Origin: Salinarchaeum laminariae
Lineage (GTDB): Archaea; Halobacteriota; Halobacteria; Halobacteriales; Salinarchaeaceae
Length of the DNA: 64,000 nucleotides
Reading direction: 5' to 3'
Assembly (NCBI RefSeq): GCF_023204835.1
Contig: NZ_CP096270.1
Span: 1,178,001-1,242,000 of the forward strand
Shown: positions 27,399 through 37,309 of the stretch, one piece after another
Numbering within the stretch: the stretch's first letter is position 1
How the letters are laid out: each line of letters starts with the position of its first letter
The notes under the pieces: generated by a model
Seen by the model: only the letters and a program-made list of their open reading frames with translations
Databases searched by the model: none
What the model was told of the DNA's origin: nothing
Made by a program: the position numbers and the translations under genes

Positions 27399-28088
27399 TT
27401 ACAGCTCCCGGGCGAGCACGAGCGCGTCCTCCCCGTCCTCGTAGTACCCTTCGCGTCTGCGCATCGGGGAGAATCCGAACTCCCGATACAGCGTTCGCGC
27501 GGGATCGTTGTCCTCGCGGACCTCCAGCTTCACGGACGCTGCGCCATGTCCGGCGACGGTGACGATGGCACGCTCGAGGAGCGTGCTCGCGATCCCTCGC
27601 CGGCGGTGGTCGGGATGCACTGCGAGGTCCTTGACGTGGCCGAACGCCCGGCCGTGGTTAGGTGTCACCTCCGCCACGACGTAGCCCACGACGCCGCCGT
27701 CGTCGATCACGTTCGACGGGGCTTCCTTCCCCTCCTCGTTCTGACCAGCGTCGGCGGCGTCCCAACTGTCGGCCTCCGCCTCGTTAATTGCGCCCGTACT
27801 CCCCATTGCGTCCGCACCGTCGATCGCATCTGCAGCGTCGACCGCATCCCCGTCGCCGGGTGCGTTCTCGGTCGCTCGCTCTCCCGCGCCGCCGTCTGCG
27901 CTGGGTGCGACCGCGTCCTCTGGCGCCTCGACGGCGACGAGAAATCCCGGTGCCTCCACGAAGCGCTCGAACGCCTCGAACGGCCACGGCGTGGGAAACG
28001 CCGCTCGCTCGATGCGGTGGACGGCGAGCAGGTCCGCCCGCTCGACATGGCGGACGCGGATACCGTCGGCGTCTGGAGCGACCGTCAC
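27399..28088 (-). CDS. rimI: RimI-like ribosomal protein alanine N-acetyltransferase with acidic insertion
   Basis: 229-aa GNAT acetyltransferase. The N-terminal half is VRHVERADLLAVHRIERAAFPTPWPFEAFERF; the acetyl-CoA site is LAVHPDHRRRGIASTLLERAI and the C-terminal strand LEVREDNDPARTLYREFGF. RimI enzymes acetylate N-terminal Ala residues of proteins such as S18. Between the beta3 and beta4 parts there is an Ala/Asp/Gly-rich insertion of about 65 residues, absent from standard RimI (about 150-160 aa) and probably disordered. Confidence 0.85.
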   Translation of the reverse strand: MTVAPDADGIRVRHVERADLLAVHRIERAAFPTPWPFEAFERFVEAPGFLVAVEAPEDAVAPSADGGAGERATENAPGDGDAVDAADAIDGADAMGSTGAINEAEADSWDAADAGQNEEGKEAPSNVIDDGGVVGYVVAEVTPNHGRAFGHVKDLAVHPDHRRRGIASTLLERAIVTVAGHGAASVKLEVREDNDPARTLYREFGFSPMRRREGYYEDGEDALVLAREL

Positions 28089-28299
28089 GACCCGTACCTT
28101 GGGTGTCGCGAACTAAAGAGCCAGCGGTGGTCGCACAGTCACTGCGGTAGCGAACCCGGCCGCAGACGGGACGACGAGCACCATCGCGAGCGAGAGCTGG
28201 GGCTGGGTCGGGATCTCTCGACCACAGAGACGACGTCCGTACGTAGGGTGGTTTGGGCAGGGGGATGGCAACGGATCGGCACCCGTGGCCAGCCGGCGA

Positions 28300-29292
28300 T
28301 CAGTCGCCGGCGACGTCGGCGCGCTCCTCGTCGTCGGCCGCCTCGTCCCAGAACGCGGAGTCAGCCTGCAGCTTCGGCACCCAGGTCTCCTCCTCGCGAG
28401 CGAGCAGCGCCACGCGGGACGGCGGGCGATCCTTCAGTACGTCGTGCTCGGGGAGGTGCTCGCCGATCTCTCGCGTGAAGTCGACGACCGCCTCGTGCTC
28501 GGGCATATTCGAGCGGTCGAGCCGGCCGCGAGAGTGCCCGACGTGCATGTAGGCTTTCAGCTCGACGAAGTCCGGATCCGCGCGCCGATAGAACGCGGCG
28601 TACCAGTCCGGATCGCGCATGTTGTGGCCGTCGACGAGCGTCGTGCGCAGGACCGTTCTGGTCTCCTCTTTCTCTGCGAGCACGTCCATCGTGTCGATCA
28701 GCTTCTCCCAGGCGCCGTCCTCGACGGCTTTCACCGTCTGGTCGAAGGTCCAGCGATCCGCCGCGTCGACGGAGACGTAGAGCTGCGTCGGGTCACACTC
28801 AGCGAGCACTTCCGGGCGCGTACCGTTGGAGACGAGGAACGTCGTCAGTCCGCGGTCGTGGAACGCCTCGATCAGCTCGGGCAGGTAGGGGTAGAGCGTC
28901 GGCTCGCCGTCCAGTGAGATTGCGACGTGGCGTGGCTCGACCGCCTCCTCGAAGCGCTCGGTCGGGACGTTGTCGTTGCCCTTGTAGCCGCTGAGCAGTT
29001 CGCGCTGGAGCTCGATCGAGGCGTCGACGACGGCCTCGGGGTCGTCCCACTCGACGCCCTCCAGCTCGTAGGCGTGGCCGGCGTGGTCGCGCCAGCAGAA
29101 GACGCAGCGCTCGTTGCACTTGACGACCGGCGTCATCTGGATGCAGCGGTGTGATCGAATGCCGTAGAAGGCGTGCTTGTAGCAGGTGCCCTCACCGTTG
29201 AGGGCGTTCTTGGTCCAGCCGCAGGTCTGGGCCGCCGTGTGATTGACGCTGTGGTAGTCGGGATCGTCAACCTGCTTGGGCCCGTCGCTCAT
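28300..29292 (-). CDS. twy1: 4-demethylwyosine synthase TYW1/Taw1 (radical SAM)
   Basis: 330 aa from the ATG at 29292 (MSDGPKQVDDPDYHSVNHTA). The radical-SAM cluster motif is CNERCVFCWRDHAGH (CxxxCxxC), preceded by HRCIQMTPVVK, typical of TYW1; SLDGEPTLYPYLPELIEAF and FVELKAYMHVGHSRGRLDR are also characteristic. The enzyme forms the tricyclic wyosine base at G37 of tRNA-Phe from N1-methylguanosine and pyruvate. Archaeal versions lack the flavodoxin domain of eukaryotic TYW1, as here. It is divergent from the UspA gene at 29391. Confidence 0.93.
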   Translation of the reverse strand: MSDGPKQVDDPDYHSVNHTAAQTCGWTKNALNGEGTCYKHAFYGIRSHRCIQMTPVVKCNERCVFCWRDHAGHAYELEGVEWDDPEAVVDASIELQRELLSGYKGNDNVPTERFEEAVEPRHVAISLDGEPTLYPYLPELIEAFHDRGLTTFLVSNGTRPEVLAECDPTQLYVSVDAADRWTFDQTVKAVEDGAWEKLIDTMDVLAEKEETRTVLRTTLVDGHNMRDPDWYAAFYRRADPDFVELKAYMHVGHSRGRLDRSNMPEHEAVVDFTREIGEHLPEHDVLKDRPPSRVALLAREEETWVPKLQADSAFWDEAADDEERADVAGD

Positions 29293-29390
29293 ATCGTCGG
29301 CGACGGCCCCGACCCCCAAAACGCCGGCGGTCGTCCGTCGCTGAAACACTCGTCGGTGGACTTTTCGACGGGGTCTCCGTAGGAGACGTC

Positions 29391-29813
29391 ATGTACCGAG
29401 TGTTGGTACCTATTGACACGGACGAATCCCGGGCCACAGCCCAGGCCGACCACGTCGCCGACCTCCCCGACGCCGCCGAGTCGGTGTCGGCGACGATCCT
29501 CTTCGTCTTCGACGAGACGACGGGCGACGTTCCCGAGGAGCACAAGCGCTTCAACACGGCGACGCGCGTCGGGGCCGTACGTCGGGCCACCGAGCGTCTC
29601 GAGGAGGCGGGCGTCGAGATCGAGATTCGCGACGACAGCGGCGATCCCTCGAAGCGGATCGTCTCGGCCGCCGAGGAGGGCGATTTCGAGTCGATCGTCG
29701 TCGGTGGCCGGGAGCGTTCGGCCGTTGGAAAAGCGGTCTTCGGCTCGGTCGCACTCGACGTCATCCGAGAGACCTCGCTGCCGGTGGTCGTGACCGGCTC
29801 CCGCGAGGAGTGA
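29391..29813 (+). CDS. Universal stress protein UspA family
   Basis: 140-aa single Usp domain. It starts MYRVLVPIDTDESRATAQAD and ends with the ATP-binding block VVGGRERSAVGKAVFGSVALDVI, then TSLPVVVTGSREE. FGSVALDV matches the family GSVxxxV, so ATP binding is likely. It is transcribed divergently from twy1 across 98 bp. Confidence 0.92.
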   Translation: MYRVLVPIDTDESRATAQADHVADLPDAAESVSATILFVFDETTGDVPEEHKRFNTATRVGAVRRATERLEEAGVEIEIRDDSGDPSKRIVSAAEEGDFESIVVGGRERSAVGKAVFGSVALDVIRETSLPVVVTGSREE

Positions 29814-29864
29814 GTCGGGCGGCCAGCCGACGAGCAGTGCCGATGCACTCGAACGGTCGCTTCG

Positions 29865-31070
29865 TTACTGGAGCGCGTAGAGCCGTTCCTCCTGCTTCGT
29901 GAAGATCGTCCCCGAGGCGATCGCGATACCGGCGTCGCCCGTCACGGCGTCCGTCTTCCACCGGATGGTCCCGTCCGTGTCGATGGCGTGAATGCCACTG
30001 CTCGAACCGACGTACACCGTCCCGTCGGCGACGACTGGCGTACCGCAGCCCCCGCCGAGTTGAACGCGCCACTTGACGGTTCCGTCGGACGCCGAACGGG
30101 CGGCGAGCCCGTCGGGATCGCTGACGTAGACGGTCTCCTCCACGACGGCAGCGTCGCTCGGATACTGTTGGTCGAGCTCGTGGAACCACTGGACCGCTCC
30201 AGTCTGGGGGTCGAGGGCGTGCACGGTCCCCCGCTCCTCGCCAAAGCCGGCGAACGTCACTCCGACGATCCGCCCGTCCACGACGGCGTGTGATCCGCCG
30301 ACTGGCCGGTCGTCGTCGGTGCTCCAGACGGTGCTGCCATCGTCCGGTGAGAGTGCCCACGTCGTGTCGTGATTGCCAACGTAGAGCCGTTCCGGTCCCA
30401 GGGCCGGAGAGTACATATGGCCCGACGAGTCCGTTTCGAGCGTTCGGGTCCAGGCGGCGTCCCCCGTCTCCCGTTCGATCGCGTACACCAGCCCGTCGGT
30501 ATCGGTGACGATGACCAGCTCGTCGGTCAACACCGGATCGGACGAGATTTCGAAGTCGGCGGTGTACGTCCAGCGCTCGGTGCCGTCGGTGTGAAACGCG
30601 CGGACTCGAAAATCGTCACAGCCGAACGCGAGGAACTCCCCGTCGATCGCGGCGGTCGAGTGGATCCACTTGCCGGTCCCCGCGGTCCAGTTCGGCTCCC
30701 CGGAAGCAGCGTCGAGCGCGTAAAAGGAACTGTCGCCGTTCCCCACGAACGCCGTCCCGTCCGCAATCACTGGCGTTGCCCCACCGTTTCCTGGCCCGAT
30801 CTCACGCTCCCAGAGCAGCGACGGTCGTTGCTGCGGAGCGCTGACGTCGACCGCTGCCCCGGAGTTTTGCCAGTCGTACTGCCAGGAGGGGTACCGCTCG
30901 GTGATCTCCGGTCCGCTTCCACGGGACTCGTCGCTCTCCGATTCGACTCCTCCGGTATCGTCGCCCTCCGACTCACTCCCTCCGACATCGCCGTCCCCTG
31001 GCAGCCTGGAGCAGCCGGCAAGGAGACTACTGCCCGCAATCAGCAGGTCGCGTCGGCTGGGCCGTTGCAT
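29865..31070 (-). CDS. Tat lipoprotein, PQQ-type beta-propeller repeat protein
   Basis: 401 aa from the ATG at 31070. The N-terminus is MQRPSRRDLLIAGSSLLAGC: a Tat motif (SRRDLL) followed by a lipobox with C20, so a surface-anchored lipoprotein. After an acidic linker come about seven propeller blades with the PQQ-like pattern (GTAFVGNGDSSFYALDAASG, GTVYVGSSSGIHAIDTDGTI). Such proteins in haloarchaea are usually not shown to bind PQQ and may act as scaffolds. The frame is open to 33068, but that extension is antisense to argS and is rejected. Confidence 0.88.
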   Translation of the reverse strand: MQRPSRRDLLIAGSSLLAGCSRLPGDGDVGGSESEGDDTGGVESESDESRGSGPEITERYPSWQYDWQNSGAAVDVSAPQQRPSLLWEREIGPGNGGATPVIADGTAFVGNGDSSFYALDAASGEPNWTAGTGKWIHSTAAIDGEFLAFGCDDFRVRAFHTDGTERWTYTADFEISSDPVLTDELVIVTDTDGLVYAIERETGDAAWTRTLETDSSGHMYSPALGPERLYVGNHDTTWALSPDDGSTVWSTDDDRPVGGSHAVVDGRIVGVTFAGFGEERGTVHALDPQTGAVQWFHELDQQYPSDAAVVEETVYVSDPDGLAARSASDGTVKWRVQLGGGCGTPVVADGTVYVGSSSGIHAIDTDGTIRWKTDAVTGDAGIAIASGTIFTKQEERLYALQ

Positions 31071-31226
31071 AGGTTCGACAGCCGTTCGAGAATCAATAAG
31101 CACACCGAAAGGTGGGGCACTGCCGAGCAGTTCGTTGCCCCGCCGTCCGCTCCGACGACGGAACGCCAGTGACGCCGTCGCGCCCATGCCGACAGCCTCA
31201 AACCGGCCCCGGAAGTACCGCTCTCC

Positions 31227-33038
31227 ATGTTCAGACAGCTTCGCGCGGAGGCCGCCGAGGCCATCGAGGCGGCCCTCGACGCCGAGGGGTACCCGACGGG
31301 CGATCTGGGACTGGAGGAGCCGCCCGAGGACGTCGACGCCGTGCTGGCCTCCAGCGTCGCCTTCCGACTCGCGAGCGAGGCCGGCGCACCGCCGCCTCAG
31401 GTCGCCGGCGAGATCGCTGCGACGATTCAGGACCAGACCGACGACTGTGCCGATCTGACCTACGTCGACCGGATCGAGCCGGCGGGCCCCTACGTGAACG
31501 TCGTCCCTTCCGAGGCGTATCTCTCGGAAACGATCGCGGCCGCTGCCAGCGAGGACGACTACGGTGCCCTCCCCGACCGCGACACGACGATGGTCGTCGA
31601 GCACACCTCGGCGAACCCGACCGGTCCGGTCCACGTCGGGCGCGCCCGGAACCCGATCATCGGCGACTCGATCGCCCGGCTCCTGGACTACGCCGGCTAC
31701 GACGTCGACGTCCACTACTACGTCAACGACGCCGGCCGGCAGATCGCGACGTTCACCTGGGCCTACGAAACCTTCGACGAGGACGACCTCGCCGACGCCG
31801 GCTACGCCGACCCCGAGCGGGACAAACCCGACTACGATCTCGTACGCTACTACCGCATCGGCAACGCCTTCCTCGACGGCGACCACCCCGACGCCGACGA
31901 GGCTGCCATCGAGGCCGCCGAAGACGAGATTCAGTCCATCATGCAGGGCCTGGAGGCGGGCGACGAGGACACCTACGAGCGCACCACCGAGGTCGTCGAT
32001 ACGGTGCTCTCGGGGATGCAGGACTCGCTCAACCGCCTGCCCGCGGAGTTCGACGAGTTCGTCAAGGAGACCCGGTTCATGTTCGACGGCTCCGTCGAGG
32101 CGCTGATGGAGCGGATGCAGGCCCTCGAGGAGGCCGTCTACGAGGAGGAAGCCTGGCAGCTCGACCTCTCCGAGTTTGGCATCGAGAAGCAGTTCGTCTT
32201 CCAGCGATCCGACGGTACCAGCCTCTACGCGACCCGTGACATCGCCCACCACGAGTGGAAGTTCGACACCTACGACCGCGCCGTCACGGTGCTCGGCGAG
32301 GACCACAAGCTCCAGGCCGAACAGCTCCAGGCGACGCTCGACCTGCTCGGCAACGACACGGATCGGCTCGACTCGATCCACTACTCGTGGGTCAATCTCC
32401 CCGGCGGCGAGGGGATGAGCACCCGCGAGGGCACCGGCATCGACCTCGACGATCTCCTCGACGAGGCCGTCGAGCGCGCCCGCAAGGAGTACGAGTCTCG
32501 CGCTGCCGAGCGGCTCCGCGACGACGACCTGACCGAGGCGGACGTCGATCGGATCGCCCGACAGGTCGGCATCGGCGCGGTGCGATACGACATCGTCAGC
32601 AAACAGCCGACCAAGACGATCACCTTCGACTGGGAGCGTGCCCTGGACTTCGAGGCCCAGTCCGCACCCTACCTCCAGTACGCCCACGCCCGGTGCTGTG
32701 GGATCCTGGACGAAGCTCGCTCTGCAGGTGTCGACATTCCGGACGGCAGCGCCGTCGATGCCGCCGTCCTCGAGGAGCCGGCCGCTCGCGACCTGTTGCT
32801 CACGATCGCGCGGCTCCCCTCGGTCGTCGAGGCGGCAGCTGACGATCTCGAACCCCACGTCGTCGCGACCTACGTCCGCCAGCTCGCCGACCGCTTCAAC
32901 GCCTTCTACCGCTCCTGCCCGGTGCTCGACGCGCAGGGCGAGCTTCAGCAGGCTCGCCTCGGCACCGTCGTCGCCGCGCGGACGGCGCTCGCGAACGCGC
33001 TGGACGTCCTCGGCGTCGCCGCTCCCGACTCGATGTAA
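31227..33038 (+). CDS. argS: Arginyl-tRNA synthetase
   Basis: 603-aa class I aminoacyl-tRNA synthetase charging tRNA-Arg; the only tRNA gene in the window is also tRNA-Arg. The HIGH-equivalent is [13 protein letters not shown] and the KMSKS-region equivalent is [19 protein letters not shown]. The N-terminal Arg-tRNA-synthetase additional domain (residues 1-110) and the C-terminal DALR anticodon-binding domain (about 490-603, ending APDSM) are both present, so the gene is complete. Confidence 0.96.
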   Translation: MFRQLRAEAAEAIEAALDAEGYPTGDLGLEEPPEDVDAVLASSVAFRLASEAGAPPPQVAGEIAATIQDQTDDCADLTYVDRIEPAGPYVNVVPSEAYLSETIAAAASEDDYGALPDRDTTMVVEHTSANPTGPVHVGRARNPIIGDSIARLLDYAGYDVDVHYYVNDAGRQIATFTWAYETFDEDDLADAGYADPERDKPDYDLVRYYRIGNAFLDGDHPDADEAAIEAAEDEIQSIMQGLEAGDEDTYERTTEVVDTVLSGMQDSLNRLPAEFDEFVKETRFMFDGSVEALMERMQALEEAVYEEEAWQLDLSEFGIEKQFVFQRSDGTSLYATRDIAHHEWKFDTYDRAVTVLGEDHKLQAEQLQATLDLLGNDTDRLDSIHYSWVNLPGGEGMSTREGTGIDLDDLLDEAVERARKEYESRAAERLRDDDLTEADVDRIARQVGIGAVRYDIVSKQPTKTITFDWERALDFEAQSAPYLQYAHARCCGILDEARSAGVDIPDGSAVDAAVLEEPAARDLLLTIARLPSVVEAAADDLEPHVVATYVRQLADRFNAFYRSCPVLDAQGELQQARLGTVVAARTALANALDVLGVAAPDSM

Positions 33039-33090
33039 GCACGGCTGCTGCGGTCCTGTCGCGATCACTCCGTCACGGGACCGCCCAGCG

Positions 33091-33852
33091 TCACTCGTCT
33101 TCGGGACTCGCGGCGTTGCCGGTCGCGGGCTGGGTCGCCTCGGTCCGATCCGCGAGCTGTGCGGCGATCCGACGGTAGCCGATCGAGGCCTTGCTCTCGG
33201 GATTCTGGACGACGAGTGGTACGCCAGCGTAGAGGCTGCCCCGGACGGCGGCGTCCTCGGGAACGGTCCCCAGCAGGTCGATGCTCAGGTCTTCCGCGGC
33301 GTCCTCAGGGTCGATCGCGTCCGTGGCGCGGGTTCGCGTCATCACGAGCCCCAGCACCTCGCCGTCCGATCGCTCGACGAGATCCATGGTCTTGCCGACG
33401 TCGTTGATCGCGGCGGGCTCCGGCGTCGCGATCAGGATGACGCCGTCGGCGACGCCCAGCGGGAGGACTGTCTCGTGGCTGATCCCCGCGCCCACGTCGA
33501 GGAAGACGTAGTCGAAGCGCCCGCGGAGATCCTCGACGACGTCGCCGAGTCCGCGGGCGTCCGTCTTGGCGTAGCTGTCGAGCTCCTCGCCGGACGGAAT
33601 CGCGAAGATGCCCCGGGCGACCTCGTAGGTCGCGTCCTCGACCGGGGCCTCGCCGGCGAGCACGTCGTGGAGCGTCGCGTCGCCGGGATCCAGCGAGATG
33701 AGGCCGGACATGTTGGCCATGCCGAGGTCGGCGTCGACGACGGCAACGCGAAAGCCTCCGCCGGCGATCGCCGTCGCGACGTTGACGGCCGTCGTGGTCT
33801 TCCCGACGCCGCCTTTCCCGCTCGCGACCGCGAAGACGTGCTGCTCGGTCAT
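33091..33852 (-). CDS. MinD/ParA-family ATPase
   Basis: 253 aa from the ATG at 33852 (MTEQHVFAVASGKGGVGKTT). The deviant Walker A KGGVGKTT with signature Lys, the switch VVDADLGMANMSGL and Walker B FDYVFLDVGAG are all clear. Haloarchaea carry several MinD paralogues that place cell-surface structures or chemosensory arrays; the role of this one is not indicated by its neighbours. The C-terminus lacks an obvious amphipathic membrane-targeting helix and is acidic. Confidence 0.88.
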   Translation of the reverse strand: MTEQHVFAVASGKGGVGKTTTAVNVATAIAGGGFRVAVVDADLGMANMSGLISLDPGDATLHDVLAGEAPVEDATYEVARGIFAIPSGEELDSYAKTDARGLGDVVEDLRGRFDYVFLDVGAGISHETVLPLGVADGVILIATPEPAAINDVGKTMDLVERSDGEVLGLVMTRTRATDAIDPEDAAEDLSIDLLGTVPEDAAVRGSLYAGVPLVVQNPESKASIGYRRIAAQLADRTEATQPATGNAASPEDE

Positions 33853-33972
33853 CGGTTCGTGTCTGATTCGGGTGGGGATCCCTAATAAATGCCGGCACGA
33901 TCGACTGCCGATCTCCCTTCGACCAGCCAACTGTTTGGGGTGTACTGGCCGCCGTTGCGCCCGCGGGAGGAG

Positions 33973-35151
33973 CTACCACCAGAAGGTGTACAGCACCGTG
34001 AACGCGGCGTACGCCCCGACCGTCGAGAGCAGCGGGACGACGTTCTGCATGAGAATGACTCGTCCGGTCGTCTCGGGGTCGAAGAGGTCCGAGGCCTGCG
34101 GAATGTCCTCGGGGCCCTCCTCGCCGATTTCGGGGGCCGCCTCGCCGGGCTCGTCCGCCGCGAGCGCGCCGACGGAGACCCGCGGCGACTCTTCGCCCTT
34201 CCGGACCTCGGAGACGGTCACGGAGCGGGTCGCCCGGCCCCAGCCGAGCCCGATGATCGACATCGTCGCGATGACGACGAAGCTCGCGGGGATTCCCAGC
34301 AGCGAGAGCGCGACGACGATCGCGGAACTGACCGTCGCGACGACGATCGCGGCCGTCAGCGGCAGGTCGGTGATGTCGTTGCCCAGCGTGTCGAGGGTCC
34401 GCCGCGCGATGGTGAACGCACCGATCGCGACCGCGACGCAGCCGATGACGATTCCCGGGTTCATCTCGAGTTCGCCGCTGCCGACCAGCGGTGCGATCGC
34501 GTTCGCGACGTTCGACGTTCCCGAAGAGAAGGCCATCACGCAGCCGATGAAGACGACGACGGTCGCGCCGGCGATCTCCTTGTCGGAGGTGTTCGGCCCA
34601 CGGACGGGCCGTGGGATCGCCCCCGAGCGGTCCACCTCTACCAACGCGCCCTCGGTGCTGTGCAGCGCGACCCACTTGTTGAGCGTGGGGTAGACGTACC
34701 GGCCGATGACGCCTGAGACCCAGAAGCCGACGACCGGCGCGACGATCCACCAGGTGACGATCTCGCCCATGACCGTCCACTGGAGCTCGCCAGTGGCCAC
34801 GCCGAGGCCGGCGATCGAACCGACGGCAGTCATCGATGTCGACGCGGGGACCCCGGCGTAGTTGCCGACGAACAGCGCCAGCCCGATGAACAACAATACG
34901 ACGATACTCGCTTCCAGCGTGAACACGCCGGGATCGCCGACGAGATCGCTCCCGAGCGTGTCGACGACGCGCCGGCCGATCGTCCACGCGCCCACGAAGA
35001 AGAACACGGACATCAGCGCGGCTGCGGTCGCCTTCGAGATCACGCCGGCACCAACTGCGGGGCCGAACGCGGGGCCGGTCGTCGATCCCCCGATATTGTA
35101 GCCGACGAAGACGGCGACGAGCAGCCCGACGATCAGGAGCGCTTCTGGCAC
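33973..35151 (-). CDS. PiT-family inorganic phosphate transporter
   Basis: 392-aa integral membrane protein with about 10 hydrophobic segments in two inverted halves. The PiT signatures are FVGYNIGGSTTGPAFGPAVG near the N-terminus, FVGNYAGVPASTSMTAVGSI and SGTSNVANAIAPLVG. A cytoplasmic acidic loop (residues about 310-360) precedes the last helix. It probably mediates low-affinity cation-coupled phosphate uptake, fitting the PhoU/PstB genes 1.2-5 kb to the right. Confidence 0.9.
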   Translation of the reverse strand: MPEALLIVGLLVAVFVGYNIGGSTTGPAFGPAVGAGVISKATAAALMSVFFFVGAWTIGRRVVDTLGSDLVGDPGVFTLEASIVVLLFIGLALFVGNYAGVPASTSMTAVGSIAGLGVATGELQWTVMGEIVTWWIVAPVVGFWVSGVIGRYVYPTLNKWVALHSTEGALVEVDRSGAIPRPVRGPNTSDKEIAGATVVVFIGCVMAFSSGTSNVANAIAPLVGSGELEMNPGIVIGCVAVAIGAFTIARRTLDTLGNDITDLPLTAAIVVATVSSAIVVALSLLGIPASFVVIATMSIIGLGWGRATRSVTVSEVRKGEESPRVSVGALAADEPGEAAPEIGEEGPEDIPQASDLFDPETTGRVILMQNVVPLLSTVGAYAAFTVLYTFWW

Positions 35152-35213
35152 GATAGATACCAGCCGCGGAAGGCTGTTAAGTGGCCCGTCTGCCGGACGC
35201 GATCTGCCCGCGT

Positions 35214-35459
35214 TCAGGGAATCAGTTGCTCGCCATCGTCGTCGTAGATCGCGATTGCGTCCACCGGGCAGGCTCGCGCGGCGAACTTCGCGTCGAGCTC
35301 GGCGCCCTCGGGCACCTCTCGAACGAACAGGTCCTCTTCCGTCTCTTCGGCGTCAGCGAGCACGGCTTTGCCCGCGTCCTGATCCTCCTCGAACGCGTCC
35401 CACTCCGCGACGCACTGGAACATGCCGATACAAATTTCGCGATCGTACTCCACGCGCAT
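35214..35459 (-). CDS. Small ferredoxin with three visible cysteine ligands
   Basis: 81 aa from the ATG at 35459. DREICIGMFQC provides CxxxxxC and FAARACPVDAIAIYD provides the CP motif, the pattern of monocluster 3Fe-4S or 4Fe-4S ferredoxins that replace the middle Cys of CxxCxxC. The middle is a Glu/Asp-rich insertion. It is an electron carrier with unknown partners and stands divergent from ridA. Confidence 0.82.
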   Translation of the reverse strand: MRVEYDREICIGMFQCVAEWDAFEEDQDAGKAVLADAEETEEDLFVREVPEGAELDAKFAARACPVDAIAIYDDDGEQLIP

Positions 35460-35610
35460 ACCAGCCGGTTGGCGGGAGGTGACCATAGGCGTGGCGACCG
35501 CCAGTTCTCGTTGCACGTCGCGGTCCGGTCCCGCTTGACGGTCCGGTCCCGATCTCCACGGGCAGTGTTCCCGCACCAGCGTTAAGGCCGGACCGGCCCG
35601 ATTGCCGGAC

Positions 35611-35988
35611 GTGAAGCACATCATCGATACCAACGCCGCGCCCGAGGCGGTCGGCGCGTACAGCCAGGGCGCTCGAACCGAAGATATCGTCTTCACTGCG
35701 GGCCAGATCCCGCTGACGCCGGACGGTGAACTCCTCGACGGCGAGCCGATCGCCGCCCAGACCGAGCAGGCACTGGACAACCTCGTTGCCGTGCTCGCCG
35801 AGGGCGGCGCGGAGCCCCAGGACGTGCTCAAAGTGACGGTCTATCTCGACGACATCGAGGACTTCGACGAAATGAACGAGGCCTACGCCGAGTACTTCGA
35901 GCGCGAACCACCCGCGCGAAGCGCCGTCGGCGTCGACGCGCTCCCGAAGGGGGCCGGCGTCGAGATCGAGGCCATCGCGGCGATCTGA
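35611..35988 (+). CDS. RidA-family reactive enamine/imine deaminase
   Basis: 125 aa from the GTG at 35611 (KHIIDTNAAPEAVGAYSQGA); an in-frame TTG three codons earlier is less likely. Family features are VFTAGQIPLTPDGELLDGEP, LKVTVYLDDIEDFDEMNEAY and the substrate Arg in EPPARSAVGVDALPKGAGVE. RidA hydrolyses 2-aminoacrylate and related imines. Its stop is followed immediately by the ATG of the next small gene. Confidence 0.93.
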   Translation: MKHIIDTNAAPEAVGAYSQGARTEDIVFTAGQIPLTPDGELLDGEPIAAQTEQALDNLVAVLAEGGAEPQDVLKVTVYLDDIEDFDEMNEAYAEYFEREPPARSAVGVDALPKGAGVEIEAIAAI

Positions 35989-36189
35989 ATGGAGCCGGCT
36001 CGCAAACACGCCCTGCTCTGGGGACTGATCGGCGCGCTCGCCTTCGGCGTGCTCTATCAGGGGTACGCCATCGTCGGATCGGGGACGGTCGACGTGGCCG
36101 TCCTCGTCGGTGGGATGATCGGCGCCGGCGTCGCCTCGGCGGTCCTCACGCCGCGCGCGGAACGTCGGCTGCTGGTGGCGATGGAGTGA
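35989..36189 (+). CDS. Small two-helix membrane protein
   Basis: 66 aa, starting directly after the ridA stop (TGA-ATG), so translationally coupled. Two hydrophobic helices (LLWGLIGALAFGVLYQGYAI and VAVLVGGMIGAGVASAVL) are followed by a short basic tail. It belongs to the many unnamed small membrane proteins of haloarchaea; the function is unknown. Confidence 0.75.
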   Translation: MEPARKHALLWGLIGALAFGVLYQGYAIVGSGTVDVAVLVGGMIGAGVASAVLTPRAERRLLVAME

Positions 36190-36310
36190 GTCCCTGGAGA
36201 ACGTGGTGGATCGGGCGGCCGTGACTGGTACTGTGACTGCTGCCGCTGCCGATTGCGGTTCGGCAGGCTGGTACGATTGACGACCGACCGAAGAGCTTCG
36301 CTCGCGGGCC

Positions 36311-37309
36311 TCAGGGTGGTTTCGGCGCTGCGTTCTGCAGTGCGGTCTCGGCGACGTTGCCGCCGTAGTCCGCGCTTCGCGAGAGCGAGTCGACGATCAG
36401 CCCGAGGTGCTGGGCTTCCTGTGGATCCTGCTCCCGGAGCAGGTCGTCGATGTGCCGTGCGTGCTGGTCGATGGCGAGGATCGAGTCCGTCGCCTCCCTG
36501 GCGAGCTCCGTCGATCGGTCGCTGTCGTCCTCGAGCAGTGCGTCCATCGCAGTGTCGATGACGTCTGCGGCGTCGTCGTGGAGTTCGGTCAGCGCCGTCG
36601 CCACGTCGTCGTCGATCTCTTCGAGTTGCTTCGAGAACTGGGCGATCTTCGCGGCGTGGTCGGCGATGCGTTCGAGCTGCCGGGCGCTGGAGTGGTAGTC
36701 GAAACAGACCTCCCGCGGCAGTCCGAGCTCCTCCGTCGCGCTCGGCGACCGGAGCGTTGCGCGGAACACGCGTGAGACGACGAACCAGAGCCGGTCCACG
36801 TCGTCGTCCCGGTCGACGACGCTCGCGGCGACGTCGTCGTCGTTCTCGAGGAGCCCCGATACCGCGTCCTCCAGCATGCCGAGCGCGATGAGCCGCATCC
36901 GCGTGACGGCGTTGTCGACGGACAGCTCCGAGGAGTCGAGCAGGTCCTGCACGACGACCCGATCACTCGTCTCCTCGATGACCTCGACGCCGACGAGCCC
37001 CTGGGCAGCGTCCCGGATCGCCTGTCGCTGGTCGGCCGAGATCGAGTCGCCTTGCAGCGTGATGACGTCGAACCCGCTGACGTACATCGTCATCACGGCC
37101 CGCGTCAGTCGCTCGCCCTCGAGCCCGCTGACGTCGAGCGTTCCCTCTGTTCTCCCGGACTCGCGCCGTGGGGTCAACACGAGCGCGTTGGACTCGTGGT
37201 GGAACTCGACCTCGCTCCCCGCCTCGACGCCGTTCTCGGTCGCCCACTCTTTGGGGAGGGAGACCGTGAACGTCGACCCCCCGGTGAGCTGGACCTTTCG
37301 CGTCTCCAT
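36311..37309 (-). CDS. PhoU-domain regulator with N-terminal AbrB/SpoVT domain
   Basis: 332 aa. Residues 1-50 form a SpoVT-AbrB DNA-binding domain (METRKVQLTGGSTFTVSLPK, GVEAGSEVEF). Two PhoU helical-bundle domains follow, with conserved YHSSARQLERIADHAAKIAQ and LSRSADYGGNVAETAL. It is the haloarchaeal phosphate-responsive regulator type that normally sits upstream of pst genes. It is divergent from pstB across 172 bp, so it probably controls that promoter as well as its own. Confidence 0.88.
   Translation of the reverse strand: METRKVQLTGGSTFTVSLPKEWATENGVEAGSEVEFHHESNALVLTPRRESGRTEGTLDVSGLEGERLTRAVMTMYVSGFDVITLQGDSISADQRQAIRDAAQGLVGVEVIEETSDRVVVQDLLDSSELSVDNAVTRMRLIALGMLEDAVSGLLENDDDVAASVVDRDDDVDRLWFVVSRVFRATLRSPSATEELGLPREVCFDYHSSARQLERIADHAAKIAQFSKQLEEIDDDVATALTELHDDAADVIDTAMDALLEDDSDRSTELAREATDSILAIDQHARHIDDLLREQDPQEAQHLGLIVDSLSRSADYGGNVAETALQNAAPKPP

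Noticed and set aside
31071..33068. 666-residue N-terminal extension of the PQQ lipoprotein frame
   Set aside because: It runs antisense through argS, while a Tat signal plus lipobox at 31070 marks a clear start.
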